Shown here: positions 8,495 to 15,538 of the stretch, piece by piece
How the letters are laid out: the number at the start of each line of letters is the position of its first letter
Numbering within the stretch: the stretch's first letter is position 1
Assembly: GCA_900541125.1 (NCBI GenBank)
Contig: UQIK01000019.1
Span: 1 to 48,894 of the forward strand
Reading direction: 5' to 3'
Source of the DNA: an uncultured Collinsella sp.
GTDB taxonomy: Bacteria > Actinomycetota > Coriobacteriia > Coriobacteriales > Coriobacteriaceae
DNA: 48,894 nucleotides
Position numbers and translations under genes: made by a program
Notes under the pieces: generated by a model
What the model was told of the DNA's origin: nothing
The model's database searches: none
What the model saw: the letters and a program-made list of their open reading frames with translations, nothing else

Positions 8495-9391
8495 GTGACC
8501 GATCGGTCCCTGACTCTTTCCGCGCCGGCAAAGATTAACCTCTACTTGGGGGTTCATACCGAGCGCGATGACCGCGGCTACCACAGGGTCGATTCCCTGA
8601 TGGCAGCCGTCGGTCTTTCCGATACCGTGACGGTCACGCCGGCGCAGGCGCTGGCCGTTCAGACGGTTCCGGCATCAGATTTTCCCATGCAAAAGAATAC
8701 GGCGTATCGGGCTGCGGTTGCTATGGCCGAGCATTATGGTCGCGAGGCAAACATCTGCGTGACGATTGAGAAGCGTATTCCATTGTGCGCCGGCTTGGGC
8801 GGCCCCTCGACGGATGCGGCCGCGGTCATTGTCGCCTTGGCGGAGCTCTGGGGCATTGATCGCACCGACCCAGCACTCGACGACATCGCGCGCGGCATTG
8901 GTGCTGACGTCCCGTTCTTTTTGCACGCGAGCCCTGCGTTCTACGTAGGTGGGGGAGACGTGCTGGCAACTGAGTACCCAGCGCTGCCCGCGACGCCCGT
9001 CGTGCTGGTTAAGCCGCGCGAGGCGAGCGTTTCGACAATTGAGGCTTATCGACGTTTTGACGAGGCCCCGGTGCCTGCGGACAAGCCCGGCGCGATGGCT
9101 TCTGCCTTGCGTGCTGGTGATGCAGAGACGGCATATGCGCTCATCCATAACAACTTGGGTGTCATTTCCGCACAGATGGAGCCGCAGATTCAAACGGTTC
9201 TCGATTGGCTGCGTAAACAGGACGGCACCGTTGCTGTAGATGTGTGCGGATCGGGTGCCTGCTCGTTTGCCATTTGCGACACCGCCGACATGGCCGAAAG
9301 GCTTGCCGACGCTGCCCAGCAAAACGGCTGGTGGTCCTGCGCGACTGAGCTTATTCCCAACACGGTTCAAATCGACGCGCCAAAGAAATAA
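8495..9391 (+). CDS. ispE: 4-diphosphocytidyl-2-C-methyl-D-erythritol kinase
   Basis: ATP-dependent GHMP kinase of the MEP isoprenoid pathway. The 298-residue protein begins with the family's APAKINLYLGV motif and has the glycine/serine-rich ATP loop PLCAGLGGPSTDAAA near residue 100, with GADVPFF after it. The start is GTG, overlapping the end of the Veg-like gene's translation unit. The third GHMP motif near the C terminus is CGSGACSF, a slight variant of the usual G-S-G. ispD and ispF lie about 23 kb downstream in this window. Confidence 0.94.
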   Translation: MTDRSLTLSAPAKINLYLGVHTERDDRGYHRVDSLMAAVGLSDTVTVTPAQALAVQTVPASDFPMQKNTAYRAAVAMAEHYGREANICVTIEKRIPLCAGLGGPSTDAAAVIVALAELWGIDRTDPALDDIARGIGADVPFFLHASPAFYVGGGDVLATEYPALPATPVVLVKPREASVSTIEAYRRFDEAPVPADKPGAMASALRAGDAETAYALIHNNLGVISAQMEPQIQTVLDWLRKQDGTVAVDVCGSGACSFAICDTADMAERLADAAQQNGWWSCATELIPNTVQIDAPKK

Positions 9392-9440
9392 AAATTTCTC
9401 TAGCACGCGGCGAAAATCTTTGTTACTATAGTCGAGCTAA

Positions 9441-9517
9441 CGGGTTGTGGCTCAGTTTGGTAGAGCACTGCGTTCGGGACGCAGGGGTCGCTGGTTCAAA
9501 TCCAGTCAACCCGACCA
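9441..9517 (+). tRNA. tRNA-Pro (anticodon CGG)
   Basis: A 77-nt cloverleaf with acceptor CGGGTTG paired to CAACCCG, encoded CCA at 9515-9517, and anticodon loop TTCGGGA giving CGG. A strong terminator follows 11 nt later. Confidence 0.95.
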
Positions 9518-9528
9518 GAGCATGAGGA

Positions 9529-9556
9529 GGGACCGCTTCTTGCGGTCCCTTTTTTT
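9529..9556 (+). terminator. Intrinsic terminator of tRNA-Pro
   Basis: An 8-bp GC-rich stem (GGGACCGC with GCGGTCCC) and a 5-nt loop run into seven T residues. Confidence 0.95.
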
Positions 9557-9564
9557 AGCTAGTG

Positions 9565-9593
9565 TTGTGATACCGCGATACCCGCGGTATACT
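9565..9593 (+). promoter_or_regulatory. Probable tatA promoter with internal palindrome
   Basis: TTGTGA at 9565-9570 and TATACT at 9588-9593 with a 17-bp spacer. The spacer holds a palindrome, TACCGCG and CGCGGTA around 5 nt, overlapping the -10 box, which could be an operator. Confidence 0.6.
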
Positions 9594-9629
9594 CATTCGA
9601 GCTTGTCTCGCTGTATTGTGGAGGTCTAC

Positions 9630-9905
9630 ATGTTTGGACTGAGGGCTCCTGAGCTCATCATTATTCTCGTCGTTGTCCTGATTATCTTCGGGCCCAAGAA
9701 CCTGCCGAAGCTCGGCAAGTCCCTCGGCTCTACCGTCAAGAATATCCGCGAGGGTATGGAGGGCGACGATAAGGCCGAGACCAAGCAGGCCGAGGAGGTC
9801 GTGGTCGAGCAGTCCGAGGAGGACAAGGAGATCGCTGAGCTCGAGGCCAAGCTCGCTGCTGCCAAGAAGAAGCAGGCAGAGGACAGCGACGCGGACGCAG
9901 AGTAG
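9630..9905 (+). CDS. tatA: Sec-independent protein translocase subunit TatA
   Basis: A 91-residue TatA/TatB-family protein that would form the export pore for folded twin-arginine proteins. One N-terminal membrane helix (about residues 6-20) is followed by the family's FGPKNLPKLGKSLG hinge and amphipathic helix, then an acidic, Lys/Glu/Ala-rich C-terminal tail. The start follows GTGGAGG; the longer in-frame reading would run through tRNA-Pro and is rejected. No tatC is present nearby. TatA rather than TatB is preferred from the short length and the FGPK motif. Confidence 0.88.
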   Translation: MFGLRAPELIIILVVVLIIFGPKNLPKLGKSLGSTVKNIREGMEGDDKAETKQAEEVVVEQSEEDKEIAELEAKLAAAKKKQAEDSDADAE

Positions 9906-9930
9906 TCCCATCCCTTTGGGGTGAGCACCT

Positions 9931-9964
9931 GACCGGCTTGCCCGCAGGCTAGCCGGTCTTTTTC
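9931..9964 (+). terminator. Intrinsic terminator after tatA
   Basis: An 8-bp stem (GACCGGCT with AGCCGGTC) is followed by a T-rich tract, 25 nt past the tatA stop codon. Confidence 0.85.
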
Positions 9965-10011
9965 GTTTTGTTGACAGTTGATTGTTTGATCAGAGTTGGG
10001 GAGATATCCGT

Positions 10012-10482
10012 ATGGACGCAAGCCAGATCGTACTGACCGCTGAGGGCCGCCAGAAGCTCGTCGAGGAGCTCGCTTGGCGTGAGGGCGATTACGCCAAGGA
10101 GATCGTCGAGGACATCAAGGAAGCCCGCGCGTTCGGCGACCTTTCGGAGAACTCCGAGTACGACGCCGCTAAGGACAAGCAGGCCCAGAACGCCGCTCGT
10201 ATTGCCGAGATCCAGGCCATCCTCGCCAACGCTCAGGTTGCTGCCACCACGGGCGACCTGACCGTCTCCATCGGTTCCACCGTTTCGCTGATTGATCCCA
10301 ACGGCGAGGTCATGGAAGTCACGCTCGTCGGTACCACCGAGACCAACTCGCTCGAGCACAAGATTTCCAACGAGTCTCCGGTCGGTCACGCCATCATCGG
10401 TCACGGCGAGGGCGACTCCGTCGAGGTCGTTACGCCTTCCGGCAAGACTCGCGTCTACACCATCGCCAAGATCGCACGCTAG
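10012..10482 (+). CDS. greA: Transcription elongation factor GreA
   Basis: Rescues backtracked RNA polymerase by stimulating transcript cleavage. The 156-residue protein has the N-terminal coiled coil with the acidic tip GDLSENSEYDAAKD (around residues 43-56) and a C-terminal FKBP-like domain ending in SPVGHAIIGHGEGD and a VTPSGKTRVYTI strand. The start at 10012 follows TTGGGGAG; an in-frame ATG at 9982 is too long for the family. It is followed by its own terminator and lysS. greA-lysS adjacency is common in Gram-positive bacteria. Confidence 0.95.
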   Translation: MDASQIVLTAEGRQKLVEELAWREGDYAKEIVEDIKEARAFGDLSENSEYDAAKDKQAQNAARIAEIQAILANAQVAATTGDLTVSIGSTVSLIDPNGEVMEVTLVGTTETNSLEHKISNESPVGHAIIGHGEGDSVEVVTPSGKTRVYTIAKIAR

Positions 10483-10510
10483 ACCACGGTCCCGCGTAAA
10501 GGTATGTTTT

Positions 10511-10545
10511 CGCTCCCTGGGACCGAATCCTGGGGAGCGTTTTAG
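10511..10545 (+). terminator. Intrinsic terminator after greA
   Basis: A 7-bp stem (CGCTCCC with GGGAGCG) with a 15-nt loop, which can pair further internally, precedes TTTTAG. It lies 16 nt before lysS, so lysS may be expressed by read-through or from a promoter within this gap. Confidence 0.65.
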
Positions 10546-10561
10546 TTTGAGGAGCTAACTT

Positions 10562-12526
10562 ATGGCAGAGAACCAGAACGCCGCCGATCAGGCATCGACG
10601 CTCAACGACGAGCGCGCCACCCGCCTGGCCAAGCGCGCCGCCCTGTTCGAGGCGGGCCAGAACCCCTATCCTGAGCACTCTGAGCTTGAGGACTACGTCG
10701 CCGATATCGAGGCTAAGTACGCCGATCTTGCCGATGGTGAGGACACCGAGGATGTCGTGAAGATCGCCGGCCGTGTGGTCGCCAAGCGCGGTCAGGGCAA
10801 GATCATGTTCATCGTCGTGCGCGATGCGACTGCCGAGATTCAGCTGTTCTGCCGCATCAACGACATGGACGAGGCTGCCTGGAGTACGCTCAAGGCCCTC
10901 GACCTGGGCGACATCCTGGGCGTGACCGGCGTGGTCGTGCGTACCCAGCGCGGCCAGCTTTCCGTTGCCCCTAAGAGCGCGACCCTGCTTTCCAAGGCCG
11001 TTCGTCCGCTGCCCGAGAAGTTCCACGGTCTTTCCGATAAGGAGACCCGCTATCGCCAGCGCTATGTCGACCTGATCGCCAACGACGACGTTCGCGAGAC
11101 CTTCCGTAAGCGTTCGCAGATTCTCTCCACCTTCCGTCGCTTTATGGAGTCCGACGGCTACATGGAGGTCGAGACCCCCATCTTGCAGACCATCCAGGGC
11201 GGCGCTACTGCTAAGCCGTTCATCACGCACTTCAATGCGCTCGATCAGGAGTGCTACCTGCGTATTGCCACCGAGCTGCACCTCAAGCGCTGCATCGTCG
11301 GTGGTTTTGAGCGCGTGTTCGAGATCGGCCGCATCTTCCGTAACGAGGGCATGGACCTTACCCACAACCCCGAGTTCACCACGATGGAGGCCTACCGTGC
11401 CTTCTCCGACCTCGAGGGCATGAAGGCGCTCGCCCAGGGTGTCATTAAGGCGGCTAACAAGGCCATCGGCAACCCCGAGGTCATCGAGTACCAGGGCCAG
11501 ACCATCGACCTTTCTGGTGAGTGGGCCAGCCGTCCCATGACCGATATCGTCTCTGACGTGCTCGGCAAGCAGGTCACCATCGACACGCCGGTTGAGGAGC
11601 TTGCTGCCGCCGCACGCGAGAAGGGCCTGGAGATCAAGCCCGAGTGGACCGCCGGCAAGATCATCGCCGAGATCTATGACGAGCTGGGCGAGGACACCAT
11701 CGTCAACCCCACCTTCGTGTGCGATTACCCCATCGAGGTTAGCCCGCTTGCCAAGCGCTTTGAGGATGACCCGCGCCTGACCCATCGCTTTGAGCTGGTC
11801 ATCGCCGGCCACGAGTACGCGAACGCGTTCTCCGAGCTCAACGACCCGGTCGACCAGGCCGAGCGCTTCGCTGCCCAGATGGCCGAGAAGGCCGGCGGCG
11901 ACGACGAGGCCATGGAGTACGACGAGGATTACGTGCGCGCCCTCGAGTACGGTATGCCTCCTGCGGGCGGCATCGGCATCGGTATCGACCGCGTGGTCAT
12001 GCTGCTCACCAACCAGGCTTCCATCCGCGACGTGCTGCTGTTCCCGCACATGAAGCCCGAGAAGGGTTTCCAGTCCGGTGCCGCCGCTGCCAAGGCTGCC
12101 GAGGCCGGCAACACCGCGAGCCCCTTCGTCAAGCCGCTCAAGCCCACGCTCGACTACTCCAAGATTGCCGTCGAGCCGCTGTTTGAGGAGTTCGTCGACT
12201 TTGATACCTTCTCCAAGAGCGACTTCCGCGCCGTTAAGGTCAAGGCATGCGAGGCCGTCAAGAAGTCCAAGAAGCTGCTGAACTTTACGCTCGACGACGG
12301 CACCGGTACCGACCGCACCATCCTCTCCGGTATTCACGATTATTACGAGCCCGAGGACCTGGTCGGCAAGACCCTGCTCGCCATCACCAATCTGCCCCCG
12401 CGCAAGATGATGGGTATCCCCAGCTGCGGCATGCTCATCAGCGCCATCCACGAGGAGGAGGGCGAGGAGCGCCTCAACCTGATTCAGCTCGACGCTTCCA
12501 TCCCTGCCGGCGCAAAGATGTACTAA
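10562..12526 (+). CDS. lysS: Lysine--tRNA ligase (class II) with C-terminal tRNA-binding OB domain
   Basis: Charges tRNA-Lys. Residues from about 60 to 500 are a standard class II LysRS: N-terminal anticodon-binding OB fold, RYVDLI, the motif 2 region FEIGRIFRNEGMD with HNPEFTTMEAY, and motif 3 GGIGIGIDRVVM. The usual length is about 500 residues; this protein has 654. The extra C terminus (about 540-654) resembles the EMAPII/Trbp111-type tRNA-binding domain also found at the end of MetRS, with KVKACEAVKKSKKLLNF, LPPRKMMGIPSCGMLIS and a final PAGAKMY. A linker rich in Ala and Pro joins them. AGGAGC precedes the ATG. Confidence 0.95.
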   Translation: MAENQNAADQASTLNDERATRLAKRAALFEAGQNPYPEHSELEDYVADIEAKYADLADGEDTEDVVKIAGRVVAKRGQGKIMFIVVRDATAEIQLFCRINDMDEAAWSTLKALDLGDILGVTGVVVRTQRGQLSVAPKSATLLSKAVRPLPEKFHGLSDKETRYRQRYVDLIANDDVRETFRKRSQILSTFRRFMESDGYMEVETPILQTIQGGATAKPFITHFNALDQECYLRIATELHLKRCIVGGFERVFEIGRIFRNEGMDLTHNPEFTTMEAYRAFSDLEGMKALAQGVIKAANKAIGNPEVIEYQGQTIDLSGEWASRPMTDIVSDVLGKQVTIDTPVEELAAAAREKGLEIKPEWTAGKIIAEIYDELGEDTIVNPTFVCDYPIEVSPLAKRFEDDPRLTHRFELVIAGHEYANAFSELNDPVDQAERFAAQMAEKAGGDDEAMEYDEDYVRALEYGMPPAGGIGIGIDRVVMLLTNQASIRDVLLFPHMKPEKGFQSGAAAAKAAEAGNTASPFVKPLKPTLDYSKIAVEPLFEEFVDFDTFSKSDFRAVKVKACEAVKKSKKLLNFTLDDGTGTDRTILSGIHDYYEPEDLVGKTLLAITNLPPRKMMGIPSCGMLISAIHEEEGEERLNLIQLDASIPAGAKMY

Positions 12527-12529
12527 TTA

Positions 12530-12556
12530 GTTACGCGGTTCTACGAACCGCGTAAC
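12530..12556. repeat. Palindromic repeat after lysS (GTTACGCGGTT type)
   Basis: An 11-12-bp inverted repeat starts 4 nt after the lysS stop codon and differs from the element after dtd (8013-8040) at only a few loop-proximal bases. Confidence 0.75.
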
Positions 12557-12598
12557 GGCTCGACGCTGCGCGCCGCCCAGGGCGACAATTTGTCATTC

Positions 12599-12641
12599 AA
12601 AAGGCAAGGCATGACCAGAAGGTCTATGCCTTGCCTTTTTC
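12599..12641 (+). terminator. Intrinsic terminator downstream of lysS
   Basis: A long stem (AAGGCAAGGCAT with ATGCCTTGCCTT, plus GACC/GGTC) with a short loop ends in five T residues. The A and T flanks make it usable from both strands. Confidence 0.85.
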
Positions 12642-12706
12642 ATGCCAACTTGTTCGCCCTGGACGTCGCTCGCTGTCCGTCCTCTACCTGCGGCGTTGCT
12701 CTGGCT

Positions 12707-12748
12707 GGCACTTAGGGACGTTCCTTTTCTGCCGGCACTTGGGGACAG
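12707..12748. repeat. Short direct repeat GGCACTT(A/G)GGGAC
   Basis: Two copies of GGCACTTNGGGACR (12707-12720 and 12734-12747) lie in the 350-bp gap between lysS and the ThrE-like gene. They are related by eye to the GGGACAGG-loop hairpins elsewhere in the window. Apart from these, the palindrome and the terminator, I see nothing in 12527-12878. Confidence 0.45.
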
Positions 12749-12878
12749 TCCTAGTCGTTGGGGGTCTACCGACGCATTGGGGGTTTGCGCCTTTCATGCA
12801 TGACAGCCGTCTCTTTTATGTTTCCTTTAGCCGTTGCTGCCTAGGATGGGGGTTAGTCGGTAGGAAGGGAGCGTCTAT

Positions 12879-14447
12879 ATGGACGACGCGAGCGAGCGTG
12901 CAATCGAAGAGGACATGCTCGATCAGTTCAATTACTTTGATGATGAGGATGAGGAGCTGATCGACCGTCGCGAGCCAGCGCCGCTTGATTCCTTTGATCT
13001 GGTCGATGAAGAGACTGATGAGGTTGAGGACGAATCAACGGAGCCCCCACAGTCTTCGCGCCTTAACTCGCTGCTTTCGAGAGCCCCCATGCACCACGGC
13101 GTTCGTGCCGGCGCGCTCCATATGAAAACTGACTGGCACCAGATCGTGACGGCAGGCGATGAGCTTGCCGTCGATGCGCCGCTCACCGATAAATCATCCA
13201 TCATCTGCCGCACCGGCATGCTTATGCTGGCAAGCGGAACGGGTGCCTGGCGCGTGCGCGATACCATGAATCGTGTTGCCGCCGTACTCGGTGTCACCAT
13301 CCACGTTGACTTAAGTCTTCTGTCGTTTGAGTGCACCTGCATCGAAGATGGCCACTGCTTTAACGAGGTTGTCAGCCTGCCCACAACGGGAGTCAATACC
13401 CATCGCATTTGGATGATGGAGAGCTTCTTAAAGGAAATCGAGACGTATGGGCGCCGGTTTACCGTGCACGAATACCACGAGATGCTCAAGACCGTTGAGA
13501 GTTCAAAACCCGATTACTCTCCCTGGCAACAGGGCCTTGCGGCAGCCTGTGCTTGCGGCGCCTTCGTCTTTTTGCTCGGCGGCGGCCCTATCGAGATGGC
13601 CTGTGCATTCGTAGGCGCTGGTGTCGGTAACTTTGCTCGCTCCCATATTCTCAAGCAGGGTCTTGGCCAGTTTAGCGCGCTGACGACGGGCGTTGCGCTC
13701 GCTTGCGTTTCGTATCTGCTGGCATTGCTCGGCCTTGGCCAGGTCGTACCGGGGGCAATGTCGCACCAAGAAGGCTATATCGGCGCCATGCTCTTTGTGA
13801 TTCCAGGTTTTCCCCTCATTACGGCAGGCCTCGACATCGCTAAGCTCGACATGCGAAGCGGTATCGAGCGCCTTTCATATGCCGTATCGATTATTGTGAT
13901 GGCGACGCTCGTAGGTTGGATGGTTGCCGAGTGTGTTGGCCTGGCGCCGGACGACTTTGCCCCACTGGGCCTTTCGCCGCTTGCCCTTACGCTCCTGCGC
14001 GTGGTGATGAGCTTCGTTGGCGTATTCGGCTTCTCGGTGATGTTCAACAGCCCGGTAAAGATGGCCGCGGCAGCTGGGTTGATCGGCGCCGTTTCCAATA
14101 CCCTGCGTCTGACCCTTGTCGATGCGCCGACGATGATTCCCTTCCTGGGCCTCAGCACGGGAATGCCTCCCGAGGCAGCAGCGTTTATCGGCGCGCTGGT
14201 ATCGGGTCTGCTGGCAAGCTTGGCCGAAGTCAAGCTCACCTACCCGCGTATCGCTCTCACGGTGCCTTCGATTGTCATTATGGTGCCGGGTTTGTATCTG
14301 TATCGCTCGATGTATTACATGTGCACCTTCGACACAGTCAATATGCTCGGCTGGTTTGTGCGCGCAGTGCTCATCGTGGCGTTTTTGCCCGTTGGCCTGG
14401 GTGTGGCGCGTACGCTCACCGACCCTCGCTGGCGCCACACCAGCTAA
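12879..14447 (+). CDS. ThrE-family threonine/serine exporter
   Basis: Integral membrane exporter of the ThrE family (related to the DUF1212 and DUF3815 domains), predicted to export threonine, serine or other small metabolites. The 522-residue protein starts with an acidic, disordered tail of about 80 residues, then the soluble ThrE N-terminal domain (GMLMLASGTGAWRVRDTMNRVA and so on), then about ten hydrophobic segments from about residue 215 to the end, including FVIPGFPLITAGLDI, a family hallmark. GGAAGGGAG precedes the ATG. The gene stands alone. The substrate is inferred from the family only. Confidence 0.85.
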   Translation: MDDASERAIEEDMLDQFNYFDDEDEELIDRREPAPLDSFDLVDEETDEVEDESTEPPQSSRLNSLLSRAPMHHGVRAGALHMKTDWHQIVTAGDELAVDAPLTDKSSIICRTGMLMLASGTGAWRVRDTMNRVAAVLGVTIHVDLSLLSFECTCIEDGHCFNEVVSLPTTGVNTHRIWMMESFLKEIETYGRRFTVHEYHEMLKTVESSKPDYSPWQQGLAAACACGAFVFLLGGGPIEMACAFVGAGVGNFARSHILKQGLGQFSALTTGVALACVSYLLALLGLGQVVPGAMSHQEGYIGAMLFVIPGFPLITAGLDIAKLDMRSGIERLSYAVSIIVMATLVGWMVAECVGLAPDDFAPLGLSPLALTLLRVVMSFVGVFGFSVMFNSPVKMAAAAGLIGAVSNTLRLTLVDAPTMIPFLGLSTGMPPEAAAFIGALVSGLLASLAEVKLTYPRIALTVPSIVIMVPGLYLYRSMYYMCTFDTVNMLGWFVRAVLIVAFLPVGLGVARTLTDPRWRHTS

Positions 14448-14480
14448 TTGGTGCAAGGGGGATAGGTTACTTTGCACCAA
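14448..14480 (+). terminator. Hairpin after the ThrE-like gene
   Basis: A 9-bp inverted repeat (TTGGTGCAA with TTGCACCAA) with a 15-nt loop begins right after the stop codon. There is no T run on the plus strand. Confidence 0.4.
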
Positions 14481-14483
14481 ATG

Positions 14484-14550
14484 AGTTGCGGTGAAATAGG
14501 GACTGAATTGCTGCTTAAAGGGTCAAAACAGTCCGTATTCCACCGCAACT
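14484..14550. repeat. 67-bp MITE-like inverted-repeat element
   Basis: Terminal inverted repeats of 22 bp (14484-14505 and 14529-14550) match at 20 of 22 positions, starting AGTTGCGGTG and ending CACCGCAACT, around a 23-bp centre. There is no ORF inside. It resembles a miniature inverted-repeat transposable element or REP doublet. Confidence 0.6.
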
Positions 14551-14665
14551 TATGGGGTCGGGGATTATTGGTGCCTGCATCTTCATAAACTCAACGCTTA
14601 CGAAGCGCAGGCCTTTCATGCTAGGCTGGTTTTACCACATAAGTAGTCGCAGACGCACGTACCAC

Positions 14666-14716
14666 GGGCGGGCGAGATGAAGTCCCAACAGCTCCATCTT
14701 GCCCGCCCGTTTTTGT
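14666..14716 (+). terminator. Terminator-like hairpin in the leader of the DUF2798 gene
   Basis: GGGCGGGC and GCCCGCCC arms extend with AGATG/CATCT pairing and end in five T residues, only about 35-45 nt before the next start codon. Because the gene begins directly after it, it may act as an attenuator. The rest of 14551-14665 shows no recognisable aptamer. Confidence 0.6.
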
Positions 14717-14749
14717 TGCGTGGTGTCGCGGCGTAACACAGAAAGGACC

Positions 14750-15352
14750 ATGCCCTTTATGCCTATCAACAAACGAGAGAGCCTGCTGTTCACCTTTATC
14801 ATGTGCTTTTGCATGGTGCTCTGGATGAGCATCTACAACGTTGCCCTGCAGCATGGGGCCATCAACGGCGAGGTTGTTGCCGCCGCGTGGCTCGGCTTCC
14901 CCGTTGCCTACGTTTTTGCCATGTGCTGCGACTGGTTTGTTGCCAGCCCCCTTGCTAAGGGCTTCGCCTTTAAATTCCTGGTCACGCCGGGCAAGAGCTC
15001 ACCGCTTGCCATGACGCTCGCCGTCAGCTCCTGCATGGTCGTTCCCATGGTTATCATCATGTCGCTCTACGGCGCGTGCGAGGGTTTGCTCCACATGCCC
15101 GGCGGCCCGCTCGCAAACCTGCAGATGCTGCCGGTGATGTGGCTCATCAACATTCCGCGCAACTTTATCATGGCCCTGCCCTGGAACCTGCTGGTGGCTG
15201 GTCCGGTTGCTCGTTTTGTCTTCCGCCGCGCCTTCCCCATGGGCACGGTCTTTGCCGAGCCGCACATGGAGCTCGTGCACATGCCGGGTGCTCCCATTGC
15301 CGATACCGTCAATGACGTTGCCGAGAACATGGGTGTTGAGCCCGCCTGCTAG
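14750..15352 (+). CDS. DUF2798-type membrane protein
   Basis: A 200-residue integral membrane protein of unknown function. Four hydrophobic segments are visible (about residues 12-34, 45-64, 82-105 and 122-145), with a repeated layout (FTFIMCFCMVLWMSIYN and LAVSSCMVVPMVIIMSLYG begin two similar halves) typical of DUF2798. The start is uncertain: ATG at 14750 is only 2 nt from the GAAAGGA ribosome site, and an in-frame ATG at 14759 is 11 nt away. It lies alone between ThrE and clpC. Confidence 0.75.
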   Translation: MPFMPINKRESLLFTFIMCFCMVLWMSIYNVALQHGAINGEVVAAAWLGFPVAYVFAMCCDWFVASPLAKGFAFKFLVTPGKSSPLAMTLAVSSCMVVPMVIIMSLYGACEGLLHMPGGPLANLQMLPVMWLINIPRNFIMALPWNLLVAGPVARFVFRRAFPMGTVFAEPHMELVHMPGAPIADTVNDVAENMGVEPAC

Positions 15353-15475
15353 ACAGCAGCGCAAAACCAAACCGCCAAGCGGACCAGAGCGATTCCTTTT
15401 TTGTAGACGTTGTCGCGCGGCTACGGGCGGGAAAGGTCCCAACGGTTAACATATACTCCATATGGGTAAAGAGAC

Positions 15476-15503
15476 CAAAGCGCTGCCGCGGGGCGGCGCT
15501 TTG
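15476..15503 (+). promoter_or_regulatory. Stable hairpin in the clpC leader
   Basis: A 12-bp stem (CAAAGCGCTGCC with GGCGGCGCTTTG) around 4 nt lies 35 nt before clpC. A TATACT -10-like box is at 15452-15457 with no good -35. No CtsR or HspR operator is evident. The hairpin may control stability or translation. Confidence 0.45.
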
Positions 15504-15538
15504 CGTTTGAAAAACTAGCTCGTCTAAGAGGAACTAGC

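Noticed and set aside
15440..15538. CtsR or HspR operator before clpC
   Set aside because: Neither the CtsR heptad repeat nor the HspR palindrome is visible; only an unrelated hairpin is present.
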